Assembly: GCA_023055505.1 (NCBI GenBank)
Contig: JALIRH010000030.1
Coordinates: 7,560,001-7,624,000, forward strand
Source: Callipepla californica brunnescens
Taxonomy: Eukaryota > Chordata > Aves > Galliformes > Odontophoridae
Length of the DNA: 64,000 nucleotides
Reading direction: 5' to 3'
In this document: positions 47,234 through 60,524 of the stretch, one piece after another
Layout of the letters: every line of letters starts with the position of its first letter
Position numbering within the stretch: the first letter of the stretch is position 1
The notes under the pieces: model-generated
Told to the model about the DNA's origin: nothing
What the model saw: only the letters and a program-made list of their open reading frames with translations
Databases searched by the model: none
Program-made: the position numbers and the translations under genes

Positions 47234-48800
47234 TCCATGAAGTTCGCTAGGTCTAAGTCTTTTACCACAGGTGGTTCCGGCACTGTAGCTCGTGACACCT
47301 GTGGAGGTTTCTTCCTTCTATTTGGGACTATAAAGTGAGCCAAATTCCAAGTTGTTGGTGGTGCTGCCTGTATTATTCGTACTCCCGATTTTCTGGGAGT
47401 ACTCTGAAATTTCTGATCGTTTCTTAGTTGCTTCCAAAGCTGTAACAACACATGGTTGGGTTGCCCATCGATTTTAGCAAAGGCAACCCCGGCCCCTATA
47501 AGATCATTGAACATAGCCTTCCGGGATACCCGTATGGGGCCTGATCGGGGTATCCGTGGGACAGGCTTCCTAGTTTTAAGCAGGAATGCCTCAGCTTCTT
47601 CTACCATATGGACACTGCGCCTAGTTCTTATGGGCTCCGTTTCCCCAAGGTCAGCCGCCAACTGGGCTGCCTGTTGGACGATAGCCTCCGAAGCCACTAA
47701 GGGGTTTAGTATGGAGACCAAAGTCCCATAAAGGTGAGAGGGGGCTTGCTGCAGTATTAGGTCTCGCATACCTGCTGTAAATTTTTCTGTATCAGGGCTT
47801 TCAAAGGTTTCTGAATACACGGCCTCCCTCATACCCTGGTCCCGGATATATGTTTGGAGGTCCTCCATAGAGAACCATAAACCGGTACTGAGTGGAATGT
47901 CAGATTTATTAGGCCACGATAGGCGGCATGCTGCCATCAACCAATCTATAATAGAATGATTCTCATTAGTCGAGTGGATGGCGGCATATAATTTTTGCCT
48001 CCAGGCCGGGCGCATTGTTATAGATGCTAGTTTTGACATCTGTGTCCCACTAACTAATACGCTTTCAGCTCCCGCATCCCATAACCTCAGGAGCCATGAT
48101 GGTACGCTTTCTCTTGGTTTTTGATGGAACCGCTGTACTAGGTCCATCAACTCACTTGCCGTATACGGGCGAGCTGTCACATGCAAGCATGTTTCAACAA
48201 AGGGCCATTGGTCAGGAGGCACTCCCGCTGGTCTATCTTGCACTTTTTTTGTTTTTTGAGTTGTGATTGGTCGGATCTCAAACGGATCCTCCGTAGATAG
48301 AGCTTCGAGATCCGATTTAGAGACCTTGGCTTCTGAAACATCCAGGTCCGCTACTTCAGGGACCTGGGTGTCTTCCACTGATATGGTACATATTTGTCTT
48401 GTTGGCACATCTAGTCCAGGCTTTTTTGCTACTAATGTGCCCAACTGTTCTAATTTCTCAATTCGCTCTCTTAACAACTGATTTTCAGATTCTATATTTG
48501 TATTTGTTACATCTAATTTATGTAAAGCCATTATTAGAGGCCAAGCCACTGCAGAAGCGCTAGCCGACGTTCTTTTGTAACTAGTATATCCTTATCTAGG
48601 CCTTGAAAATAATCTGTCAGCCGGGCTGGAGAAGGAGAAACACTCCCTGTAACCCGCAGGGGTCCCCATTTTTCAATAACAGTGGCAAGACCATAATAGG
48701 GTGACCATATAAATCCTGGAATTTGACCGGGAATTGTTTGGTCTAAGGGAATAACATTCTCCCCCTTGCCCCATTTGAAAAGGTTCCAAATGAAAGACAT
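47230..48800 (-). pseudogene. gag: gag of the L2 provirus, one frameshift
   Basis: Starts at 48800, close after the primer site. The first 88 codons run to a stop at 48534; a one-base loss near 48556 relative to the homologous frame at 51445-50294 shifts to the main frame (48549-47230). About 520 residues in all. A Leu-rich coiled-coil segment lies near the join (ENQLLRERIEKLEQL), then a capsid-like helical part. No CCHC knuckle and no membrane segment, unlike the L1 gag. Confidence 0.8.
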
Positions 48801-48842
48801 GGTTAGTTATTGTATAAGTATATATATATATATATCTTTTTA

Positions 48843-48860
48843 AGCCTGCCTGGCTCGCCA
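48843..48860 (-). other. Primer-binding site of L2, tRNA-Arg-like
   Basis: TGGCGAGCCAGGCAGGCT on the minus strand, two bases inside the LTR. It complements the 3' end of tRNA-Arg(ACG) as I remember it, with one mismatch in the first 16 bases. The neighbour L2b has the same first 16 bases except for one change near the end. Confidence 0.6.
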
Positions 48861-48862
48861 AT

Positions 48863-49199
48863 TGTAGGGCAAATAACCCCAAGGAAAGCACTTCAAGGAA
48901 GTTAGTGCGAAAGGATGGTATATTTTTGGTAGGCTTTAAATAGATGGTATACAAATAAATAGCAAAAGAGATTGGCTCACCTTGATGATGGTTGGGGCTC
49001 GCCGATAACTCCACCAGGGAGGGATCTCCAACAAGAGATCCTTCCCCACTGGTGGTCAGCCCTTAAATGGGGTCTTGGGAGAGGTGGAGTCAAACTCCAC
49101 CCCTTCCAATCACACTCACTTGTGCCCCTGCAGCTGACTCAGGGCTTGCCTCAGGTGATTAATCAGTGGTTCAGGCCGTGATTCAACAGTTCCCATACA
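48863..49199 (-). mobile_element. 5' LTR of the L2 provirus
   Basis: 337 bp, same ends as the 3' LTR. It abuts truncated L2b pol at 49200. Confidence 0.88.
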
Positions 49200-49858
49200 G
49201 TACGGCTGCGTGTATTGGCGGAGTGACTTTATTTAGTTCTCTGTAGTCTACCGTCATTCGCCATGTACCATCTGACTTCCTGACTGGCCATATGGGGGAG
49301 TTGTATGGGCTGTGTGCAGGTCTAATGATCCCTACTCTCTCCAACTCCTGCACAGTCTTGGTAATTTCTTCTTGCCCACCAGGGAGTCTGTATTGTTTCC
49401 TATTTGTTATCCGTCGGGGTTATGGCAAACAAATAGGCTCCATTTTTTCATGGCCCCGTAAAATTGCCTGCACTGCCCGGATACTAATACATCTTCCCTT
49501 ATTCTGAACTCTCCCACAGTGGTCTGGAGAGTCAACCCCACAAGATGTCTATCCCCAAGATGTACTCTGGAACTGGGGCGATAGATACCTTGTACTCCCA
49601 GGGTGGAAGACGCCCAACCCCCAGTTTCAACCACGGTTGGGTTACAGGGATCATCTGCCCCGCGAACCCACCTATCATAGCCTTAGTGCCCAGGAATTTA
49701 TTTGGGTCCCCATAGATGATGGATGTTTCTGCCCCAGTATCTAACAGTGCCATCACTCGTTGTACATTCTTTCTTGACCAATGAGTAGTTAATTCAACAT
49801 AGGGTCTCTGGTCTCCTGTAGAGACCCTAGTCCTGGCGAATTTTGGCTCCTCTGTCAT
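49200..49858 (-). pseudogene. pol: pol 5' part of L2b (protease, RT start)
   Basis: ATG at 49858-49856 overlaps the likely gag TGA (ATGA). Protease ALLDTGAE motif present. A stop at 49532 follows DILWG, then a second open piece with frameshift to about 49407, then RT fingers up to the junction at 49200. Everything downstream is missing. Confidence 0.8.
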
Positions 49859-51445
49859 GCCATCAGCTCTGCAATCCCCAAGTCTTTTTCCTCTGACAAC
49901 TCGACTGTGGCTGCCTGGGCCGCCTGAGGAGGTTTACGTTTTTTCGATGGCACCATGAAATCTTCCAGATTCCATGTGTCTTGTGGAATGTGTTCTATGA
50001 ATCAAATTCCTTCCCTTTTGGGGGGAGGACTGGAATCTTTGACTATTGGGCAACTGTTTCCATAGTTGTAGTAATACCTGATTAGGCTGCCCATCAATCT
50101 TTTCAAATCGAACTCCTGCTCTCAGCAGGTCATTAAACATCTGTCTTCTCGATACCCTGATGGGTCCAGATTGGATTACCTTAGAGGCTGGTCTCCTAGG
50201 TCGTGGTGGTGGATGGATCTCTGACCTTTCCACCACCATTCGGACATTGCGCCTGGCGCGCAGGCGCTCTGTCTCCCCCAGATCTGCCACCAATTAAGCA
50301 GCCTGTTGTATGATGGTCTCTGAAGCCACTAGGGGGTTCATTATGGATACCAAAGTACCATACAGATTAGATGGAGCTTGCTGCAGGATAAGGTCTCTCA
50401 TTCCTGCTGAGAATTTCATCAGGTCTGGGCTCTCAAAATCTTCCTCATAGATTGCCTCTCTCAGACCCAGTTCCCGAATGTAATTTTGCAGATGTTCCAT
50501 AGAAGACCATAGACCTTTATTTAAAGGGATGTCAGTTTTGTTTGGCCATGTTATACGACACGCAGCTGCTAACCATTTAATTAATGAATGATTTTCATCA
50601 TTATGTTGGACGGTGGCATGCAGCCTCTGTCTGAGGGCAGGGTGAGTGGTAATGGATGCCAGTTTTGAAATTTCTGGCCCATTTACCATAACACCTTCTG
50701 CCCCCATGTCCCATAAGCAGAGCATCCATGCTGGTACACTCTCTCTTGGTTTTTGTCTAAACCGCTGTAATAAATCCACCAGTTCAGCTGCTGTATATGG
50801 GCGAGCTGTTACATGTAAAGTGCTATGGGCAGGAGGCCACTGGTCAGGGGGTAGCCCCACTGGTCTATCCTGTATTTTTTTTGTTTTTTGGGTTACAACT
50901 GGTCGGATCTCAAAGGGATCTAGCTCAAGCGGAACTTCGAGATCCGACCTTTTAGTGCCTTCATCTTCAGAAACTAGATTATGCGGGTTGTCGTCTACAG
51001 GGTGCCTGCTGACTTCTAGGGAGACATTCCGGACCTTCCGTATGGGAGTGACCGGTTTTCGTATCTTTCCTGTCAAAATTGCAATTTGTCTTTCTAATTC
51101 TTCGATACGGTCATGCAAGAGTTGATTTTCATCAAGCAGATCCCCTTCAGATGTGTTCATCTGGTTTAAGGCCATCAGCAGCGGCCATGCCACCGTAGAT
51201 GCAGCTAATTGCCGCTCCCGAGTAGTCAGTACGTTTTTAGTCAGAGAGAGAAAATAGTCAGCTAGTCGGGACGGGGATTCAAGGAGGTTTCCTCCGTCTC
51301 GCAGAGGGCCCCATTTTTCAATAATAGCAGCAACCCCGTGGTATGGGGATCCTAGAAATCCCGGGATATGACCGGGCAAAAGGTCATTTAAGGGGGTGGT
51401 CTTTTCCCGTGAAAACCACCCCACGATGTTACTTAGAAGGGTCAT
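49855..51445 (-). pseudogene. gag: gag of L2b
   Basis: ATG at 51445. Open for 383 codons to TAA at 50294-50296, where the L2 copy has Gln; then open to 49934 with a frame change near 50000, and a final TGA at 49857-49855. Early part has an ENQLLHDRIEELERQI coiled coil. The continuous first segment shows that the L2 copy has lost one base near 48556. Confidence 0.8.
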
Positions 51446-51468
51446 AGTGAATGTTTTTAAAAGGTATT

Positions 51469-51486
51469 AGGCTGCCTGGCTCGCCA
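51469..51486 (-). other. Primer-binding site of L2b
   Basis: TGGCGAGCCAGGCAGCCT on the minus strand, two bases inside the LTR, matching the L2 site in its first 15 bases. Same Arg-like assignment. Confidence 0.6.
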
Positions 51487-51488
51487 AG

Positions 51489-51840
51489 TGTAAAGCAAGC
51501 AAAGGCGGTGACAGAGCTTTTATTTGAGGTAGAGGCGCTACAGAAAGAGATGTTACAGATAAGGGGGAATGAACTCACCCCTCCTGGAGACCGTTTAGGC
51601 TGAGGAATGCAGCCACCTCTCGTTCGAACGCTGGCGCGCCGGAAGGAAGAGAGCCAGAGGGGGGGGGGGGGCGACCCGCGCAGGCTCTGAGCGGATCTGT
51701 GCTCCTGGAAGCAGCTCCGGAAGCACCACCGAGAGGGAGAGAGCGAGAGGTCCGGTGGACCTGGGCTCCTCCGCTCCGGTTACTCAGATGCTCATTCACT
51801 GGTTCAGGCTGTGACCAAGCAATCCCACTACAGCCCTACA
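51489..51840 (-). mobile_element. 5' LTR of L2b
   Basis: Minus orientation TGTAGGGCTG...GCTTTACA, 352 bp, with GC-rich centre. A related relic is at 19272-19365. Its upstream end adjoins the plus-strand element at 51841. Confidence 0.8.
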
Positions 51841-51841
51841 G

Positions 51842-53629
51842 GACATTTCTCGCTTGATAGCATCGGGCTCAGTATCTCGTTGCATACTAGATCAACCTAT
51901 TGACCTGACTGTTTGGAGTAACCCTAATCATCTACTTGGAGGCATCACTCAGCCTAAAAAGGAAACGGGGGAGCCCAGGGAGCCCAGGGTGGTAGAATGG
52001 TTGTCTCCGCTGTTACGAACAAGGAAAACATTGACATCTAAAATTGAACAGCTAGCAGCACTTATAAAAAAGGGTCGTTTGAGGATAATTGAAATAACTG
52101 GGAAAGAACCACAAGCTATTCGTCTTCCCATGGAAAAGGCTACGTTGGACTGGTATTTAATAAATTCACAAGACTTGCAGCAAGCATTGCTGGGATCTGG
52201 AGCACAGGTGCTTACAGGACCACTAGTACCCAAGCAGCTTCAATGGCTTGGAGAATGGGACTGGATTGTAAAACCTCTTAGGGAGGATCAGCCCATACCA
52301 AATGCTTTGACAGTGTTTACAGATGCAGGGAAGAAATCAAGGAGAGCTGCAATTACATGGCAAGAAGATAACCAATGGAAACTCAAGATTCTGGAGGCTG
52401 AAGAACAAGACAGTCTACAAACTCTGGAATTGTTGGCTGTTGTTTGGACTTTGTGCTATTTTGTAAGACCATTGAACATAGTGACAGACTCACTGTATGT
52501 TGCAGGAATTGTTCAACGCATAGAGGATGCATCAATCAAAGAAGTTACTAATAAAAGACTCTATGAACTTTTTATACAGTTGAAAAAGGCTCTCCGAAAT
52601 CGTCAACAGCCCTATGCAGTTATTCACATTAGAAGTCATAAATGGGATCACGGGTTAGGAGAAGGGAACTCGAGAGCAGACCAATTGGTTATGACTCATG
52701 AAAGTAACGTGAGCCCTATCAGTGCAGCAATAAGGGCACGTGAAGCACATGATCTGTATCACCAGAATGCAAAAGGTCTAGCCAGAACTTTTGGAATAGG
52801 CATTAACGAGGCTAAGGCCATAGTCAGGGCATGTCCCATATGCAGTCATCACAACGGAGGTGTTGGGTTAGGATGTGGTGTTAATCCCAGAGGTCTTAAA
52901 ATAAATGAGGTATGGCAAATGGATGTTACACATGTTACTGAGTTTGGAAGACTAAAATATATTCATGTAACAATGGACACCTATAGTAAATACATTTGGG
53001 CAACAGCACAAGCTGGGGAAAAAACAATTCATGTTATACGTCATTTGTTGAGTTGTTTTGCAGTACTCGGGGTACCCAGAGAAATAAAAACAGACAATGG
53101 ACCAGCCTATATTAGTAATAAGGTACAAAAGTTTATGGAAGAATGGAACATCAAACATATTACAGGGATTCCCCATTCATCAACAGGTCAATCAGTTATA
53201 GAAAGAGCCAATGGCATTCTGAAGCGATACTTACAGAAACACACTAGCATTCTAGATCCCCAGTCTAGATTAACTAAAGTATTGTATGTTATCAATCATT
53301 TATGTGTTTTTGGGCAGGAACAGGAGCCAGCTGCTATGCGACATTATTGTGAAAGTGACAAAGAATCAGTGTCAGCTCAAAGGGTGCAATTAATGTATAA
53401 GGATCCAAGAACAGGTATTTGGCAGGGTCCAGCTGAAGTGTTATATTGGGGTCGTGGTTATTTATGTGTTTCTACCCCAGCAGGATCACAATGGGTTCCA
53501 GCTAAATGGACTAGGCCTGCTCTTGATGCAGCGAATAATCAGACGCCTCACCGAGGACAACAAGATTCGAACACATCAGAAGTTGACACTGCGCTTGAAG
53601 CCTTATCTCTGTTACCTTGCTCAACATAG
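51842..53629 (+). pseudogene. pol: pol 3' part (RT connection, RNase H, integrase)
   Basis: Open without a stop from the junction to TAG at 53627-53629, about 595 codons. RNase H carries FTDAGKK, LELLAV, VTDSLY and SRADQ, the expected D-E-D-D set. Integrase: zinc-binding HDLYH to CPIC, then D (QMDVTH), D (KTDNGPA) and E (SVIERANG) in order, and a C-terminal WQGPAEVLYWGRG block. The catalytic set is complete; the gene is a fragment only because its 5' half is gone. No true start codon for this piece. Confidence 0.87.
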
Positions 53630-54152
53630 TGAAGAAGCTCTAAAGGCACTGTCAACTCCCCCAGGTGATTGGGTGGAGTGGATACAGAACTTTTATATTG
53701 ACTTACAAGGGCCTTCCTCTTTGCCATGTTATGGCTGTAATCAATCTGATTGCGCCGCTTGGATAGCCTTAAGGTGTGGGGGTTGTTGTAATACATATTA
53801 GATTGTACAGTCAGAAGTGCATCAGACTTGGTGCTTTGCATGCCTATACGACTGGGACTCTCACAATTATTGGCGTAGGGCATTAAAAGAGTTCACAGGT
53901 CAAGACGTAAGAGAATCTTTACAACTGTTTGAAACCCCAGAACAAATTGTAATTGGATTCTGTGTTTGGAATATCCAACAAGAGGAAAAACGAGTTAGAA
54001 TTATTACTAATTCACTAATAGTAGCTTCTAGGTGTAAGAAAAAGGTGCCACTGCCTTCGATTTCTATTGTGGGACCTTTTAGGGACGATACTGACCCAGA
54101 AAAGGCACTAGATGATAATATTCAACAGCGTATAACTCGTATGATAAAATGA
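53526..54152 (+). pseudogene. Unassigned ORF between pol and env, with one internal stop
   Basis: One frame from ATG 53526 to TGA 54150-54152, broken by TAG at 53799-53801; 208 codons in total. It overlaps the end of pol by about 100 bases and shares the ATGA overlap with env. The first half is basic, then a Cys-rich stretch (CYGC, C, CGGCC), then WCFACLYDWD; the second half is mixed hydrophilic with KKK. No signal peptide or membrane segment. Alpharetroviruses as I know them have no gene here. Could be an accessory protein, a remnant of an alternative env start, or chance. Confidence 0.5.
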
Positions 54153-55465
54153 AGTTGATAGTTGTAACATTTTTTATTAATGTTGTCAATGCTATATGGG
54201 CTCCACCTCAGCCCAAAACTAACATTTGGGTTACTCTAGCAAATTTAACCAAACAAGAAGCTATTTGCTTGTCACTGTCTTCTCCTGGTAATCCATTCAC
54301 AACCTGTCTGGTTGGATTGCTAGCAGATCCTTGGCCGTGCCCCTCGGCTGTACCCATCTGTACTGTTAATGATCCCAAAACTAATGTAGACAATTGGGAT
54401 CAATGGGCTCCTTATTTTCCCACAGCACCACAGGAGCCCCAAGAGTTGGAATTGTTGGGTTCAGTCAAGGCTGATGCATGTCTGTATTTTAAGCATACTA
54501 GCCGAATAGTAGCTGCAAATCATTTCAATGTCGTAAATTCTAGCATGGCTGTTTACCTTAATGCATCGGTTTGGTGTAACTACACTACTACGAATGTGTC
54601 AGTTTCATCAAATAATCCCATTCAACTGCCAGCAGGATACTTTCTGATTTGTGGGGATCGTGCTTGGCCCGGCATCCCATCAAAATTGCGTGGAGGACCT
54701 CGTACAATTGGGTGATTGTCTTTACTCACGCCTAACACATCCATGATACTAAAAATGAGCCGACATCATCATCGAACCAAACGAATGGCTCATGCCTTTA
54801 CCCCAGAGTGTGAAGATGATGTCAAGCTTTGGTCTAAGGACGCTGTGATTGCCGCATCTTTTTTTACCCCAGGAATATCAGCGGCAGGTGCTCATGCTAT
54901 TCTAAATAAGTTGGCATGCTGGCTTGCCAAACAAACAAATGCAACCTCCTTAGCACTCTCCAGCCTTTTGCTTGATGTTGATTCTATTCGTCATGCAACT
55001 CTTCAAAATCGAGCTGCAATTGATTTCCTTTTACTTGCACAAGGCCACGGTTGTGAAGAGTTTGATGGCATGTGTTGTATGAATCTCTCTGATCATTCAC
55101 AATCAATTCACTCTCAAATTTCTGAATTACGCAGGTTGACTGGAAATTTACAGGTGGAATCAGGCCTTGGCCTTGATGGCTGGCTGAAAGGATTAGGGAT
55201 TGGAGCATGGCTAAGGACGATTATTATGTATGCCGTAGGGATTGTTATAGTATTGCTTTGTTTAATGTTATTTTTGCCTTCTTTAATAACTTGCATACAG
55301 AAAATGTTGCAGAACATGATGACAAAAATGTGGAATAACACCCTTGTTGTCCAAAAAGAAAACGGGGGAGATGTGGAGGATTTGATGCAAGACTGGCTAA
55401 AGAGCAAGGGGCATAGCAAGGAAAACCTCTTGCAGATGTCCGAGATAGGCCAAGAGTGGGGCTAG
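54149..55465 (+). pseudogene. env: Envelope gene, alpharetrovirus-like, interrupted by one stop
   Basis: ATG 54149, signal peptide (residues 1 to about 16), a short surface subunit with several N-X-S/T sites, a TGA at 54713-54715 near its end, then the same frame continues: a basic RTKR cleavage site (54773-54784), an internal fusion-peptide-like stretch between two cysteines, a heptad region, an immunosuppressive-domain-like segment with CX6CC (GC to MCC), a transmembrane segment and a cytoplasmic tail, ending at TAG 55463-55465. The surface subunit, about 212 codons to the cleavage site, is short compared with avian leukosis-type envelopes. Described here as a disrupted old copy. Confidence 0.83.
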
Positions 55466-55481
55466 ATGCAGCTGTCTAAGC

Positions 55482-55492
55482 AGAAAGAGGGA
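55482..55492 (+). other. Polypurine tract of the env-bearing ERV
   Basis: AGAAAGAGGGA immediately before the LTR start TGTTACAAC. Confidence 0.6.
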
Positions 55493-55835
55493 TGTTACAA
55501 CTGTTGCAACTCAAGTGAAGATGTAATGCTGTACTGACCAATAACAAAACTAGGCCACAGTAACTGTGCTGCAACATGAGGGTGTAGGAGTTAGGATTAA
55601 GGAAGTAGTGACCAATGGAAATTCAGTTTAACTGTAAGAATTAACAATGAAACTTTCACCTCACTGACATCACTAACCAATTAGGAGCTCCGGTTTTGCA
55701 GTATGTATGAACTTCATTACTACCAATGTAAATGTACGCAGCTTTCTGATTAAAGGCGGGACTTGCTGATGACCACCTGGTGTCCTTGTCTCCCTTCGCC
55801 GCGACAAATGGTGCTCACCGCATAGGATTACAACA
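55493..55835 (+). mobile_element. 3' LTR of the env-bearing ERV
   Basis: TGTTACAACTG...GGATTACAACA, 343 bp, TGTT/AACA ends. Poly(A) signal ATTAAA at 55749-55754; no clear TATA box. The next base continues the finger-array sequence of copy E. Confidence 0.75.
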
Positions 55836-57674
<1,839 letters not shown>

Positions 57675-57732
57675 TGCTGCTCTCCTGCAGGCTGGGATGA
57701 TCACGGGTGGAAGGTAGAAGTTGAACGGGAGC

Positions 57733-59751
57733 CTGCAAGGACAAGGGAAATGTCAGCAGAGCTGTGACTGAATGCAGCAGTCCCTGTCCAACCCTTGCCC
57801 ACACCAAACCATCTGCACGGAGCTGCCTGGGGGATATCACAGCACACCCTGCACAGTAAGGCAATGAGCAACATCACTCTTAGCACTCTGGCTAAATGAC
57901 AGTAATCATCACAAAGCTATCACAGTCTGGAAGGCTGAAAGAACTGACAGCTGAGAGTTGAACAGTGGGGGACTAAAGAGAAAGCACGACAAGGAGACAG
58001 GCATCCCAAAACAGAGAGCAGGTCGAGGTCACACCTTCGCAGAGATCCTTCACCCCCTTTTGTCCAGACACCTTGCAGATACTGATCTGCTGTAAGAGAC
58101 TCACGCTTAGTTTGGAGCTTTGTGTCCTTCCCTAAGGTTATGTCTGAGACTGAGCTCGTATGATTCTTTACACACAAAGCCGTGAACAAGTCTGGGACTA
58201 GAACTGGATCCAGGTCCATTAAGGCTCCTTATTTCTGTGGGTTCAGGAGTTGACATTGACAGGGGTCCACTCTGAGCCTCATGACTCGGTGGGAGGGGCT
58301 CCTGTAGTTGTGTGTGTAATCCAATCTTGTTAAGACACTGTTAAATCAGTACTGCAGATGTGTTGTCTATCAATAAATATAGTCCTGCTTCTCTGTAGCT
58401 TTGTATCTCATATTCTATTGGGATCCATCTGTGACAAATTGGCAAAGTCACAAGGGGCCACACAAGGAAGTAAGGGGAGAGGTGTTATGTGCAAAATGCC
58501 AGGTTTGGAAGCTAAATATGAAAGAAAGGAGAACAGAAATAGACAGGAACAGGGAACAGAACCTAAATTTGAAATCACATCTCTAACACTTTAGCAATTA
58601 ATCATGGCCAAATAAAATAAAAAATAACTAAGCATTAACCATAGACATTCCATGAGACACCGTTCATCATCAGCCTCCTGGTGTTACCTTCTATCTGACT
58701 GTAGCATTCCAGAAAGAAGGTAAAAGTCACAGGAAATATTTCAGCTCCTGTACAGACCATGAACATTCTTATCATATCCGATCCCTCTTTTTATCCTCCA
58801 ATCTCTTGCCTATGTGAAAACTCCCATTCTAGGGTGCCATGCAAGAGTCTCCTCAGATGTCTGTCTCCTCACGGAGATAAGTACCACACAAAAGGGTGTT
58901 AATTGGCAGCTTGTCTCACTTTCATTGTCCCAGGACATGCCCATCTGCTTGTCCCTTAGAGAAAGGCTTTCACAACCCTTCCCCAGGACAAGTTTGGACA
59001 TGTTCATCAGCAGACTTTGAGGCAATGGGATAAAATAATAGTCTCTAACAGGGTAACCCCTTGCACCTGGCCTGTGAGCGCAGTGCTGAATAACCTTACC
59101 TGCCTTATCACCTCACTCTGAGTTATAGAGTTTGTTTCTACAAGTCACTACGGCACGAGGTGGAAGATCTGAAATGAAAGCGTGCTCCACTGACAACGTG
59201 CCTGGGGCACGTTGCTAAAGGCATCAACGTGTGCTAAAGGCATCTGCAGCTGCCAGGACAGCCAGAACAAAACCCTTGGGACACATTCGCTCAGCAAAGA
59301 CCACCCAGTCCCCAGAACTTCAGGGAGGGGCTGACACAGTGGCAATTCCCCGCTTATTAGAGGTTTTCCATTAAGATCCAAAAAAGAATGCACCAGGTAT
59401 TTTGAATCTTACAGGAATCCACGCGTGCAGAGCTGTGCAGCAAGGTCCTCTCGTGCGGTCCAGAGGGAGAACTGCAGTCCCAGCTGCGCTGTATCACAGA
59501 GGTACAAGCGGGCAGCAGAGCACGCTGACCTCCTGTGCTCACTTCCTCCCTGTCCCAGCTCCAAGCCCTTCGTGTGCCCCTCTCTGCCCAACCCGGGCTG
59601 CAACACGCCTGCAAAGTGTTCCTGCTGTCGTTGCAGCCCACCTGGCCCAGCAAAGCTGCCGTGCCGGGCAGCACATGGAGCTGGGACCAGGGTCCCACCC
59701 GGTGCTGCTGGCAGCGTGTGCTCCTCTGCACGAACCATGAAGGGCACCTAC
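57733..59751 (-). other. First intron of copy E
   Basis: Homologous to the intron of copy A in the same orientation, including the 99-codon open segment (57920-58219, minus). A block of about 270 bp at 59191-59465 is absent from A. No gene supported. Confidence 0.5.
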
Positions 59752-60070
59752 CTTGGGTGCAGAGCAGGCTGCTCCCAGCTCTGTTGCAGGCAACCGGGCT
59801 CCTTGGAGTCGCGCAGAGCACAGGATGCCGAGTGCCCTCAGCGCGGAGCTGGCCGCAGGACGGCCTTGGTGCACCTCCTGCCACCGCGGTGCTGCCCGGA
59901 TGGCTTCCAGCCAGGCTCTGGCTGCTTCAGCACAGGCTCAGGTGCCACAGCGAGCACGCCCCGAGCCGGCTGCCAGGCCTCGGGCAGTTTCACTGCTCAT
60001 TCTCAGCTCACATCTGCTCCCGGGGGACAGGAGGAGGGGAGGGAGGGGGCAGGGAGGGAGGAAAGGACAG
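59752..60070 (-). promoter_or_regulatory. GC-rich promoter and 5' noncoding exon of copy E
   Basis: Same block as in A, B and C, with the donor AAG|GTAGGT on the minus strand at the 59752/59751 boundary. It is truncated upstream at about 60070, so the octamer-like motif of the other copies is absent. Confidence 0.5.
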
Positions 60071-60524
60071 GGGCTGTGTTTTCTTAGCAATTGGAATTAA
60101 TACAGTAGTTCAAGAACCGATATATTAGTTTAGCAAAAAGAATGCATATAAGATACATCCAAAGCTTTCCATTTCAGCTTTTGTGGGTGAACAGTCTTGT
60201 TTTCCCTCAGGAATTCTGTACTGGGAACATAACTGAATTTTATTTTCTGCCTCAATGGTTTTGCCTCACATGAAGCAACAAATGTTCCCCCATTTTGTTT
60301 CGAGAAAATGGTTATGACTTTTCCTGGAGGAATGTGGTGTACAACCATGCCTTGAGGGATTTGGCAGACACCATTACCTAGCGATGTGAGGAGGGACAAT
60401 TGTCCATCATAAAGTGTATTTAGATGAAAGTGTATTCAGACTGTTGTGATGGTTGCAGTTTGCACCAGACAAGATAGATGAAGACTGGAATGAGAAACAA
60501 TTGTGTCACCAACCCAACCACACC
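60071..60524. other. Shared upstream flank of copies A and E
   Basis: Matches pieces of 4760-5930, with internal deletions. It links copy E to partial copy F. No gene seen. Confidence 0.5.

Larger units (their letters stand above)
43186..49199 (-). mobile_element. L2-family provirus with both LTRs
   Basis: Minus strand, 6.0 kb: 5' LTR 49199-48863, primer site 48860-48843, gag 48800-47230 (one frameshift), pol 47233 to about 43600 (stop and frameshift in integrase), polypurine tract, 3' LTR 43522-43186. No env. Terminal repeats TGTA...TACA. LTRs differ at about 13 positions plus two indels in 337 bp by eye. Both outer flanks carry GTAC, but one is the ZNF D flank and the other an L2b pol. Confidence 0.9.
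49200..51840 (-). mobile_element. Truncated L2-related provirus (L2b)
   Basis: Minus strand: LTR 51840-51489, primer site 51486-51469, gag about 51445-49855, protease and RT start to 49200, where it is cut by the 5' LTR of L2. Gag and pol are clearly homologous to L2 but the LTR is a different, GC-rich type with a run of about 13 G at 51659-51671. A sister lineage with an exchanged or diverged LTR. Confidence 0.85.
51841..55835 (+). mobile_element. 5'-truncated ERV with alpharetrovirus-like env
   Basis: Plus strand: RT connection part, RNase H, integrase, an unassigned ORF, env, polypurine tract, 3' LTR. LTR 5' end, gag, protease and most of RT are missing, cut at the L2b LTR. Pol is alpha/beta-like, unlike the L1/L2 families. 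The 3' LTR ends inside the finger exon of copy E. Confidence 0.88.

Noticed and set aside
48820..48840. (TA)n as a regulatory TATA element
   Set aside because: A short simple repeat in the proviral leader, not placed upstream of a transcription start.
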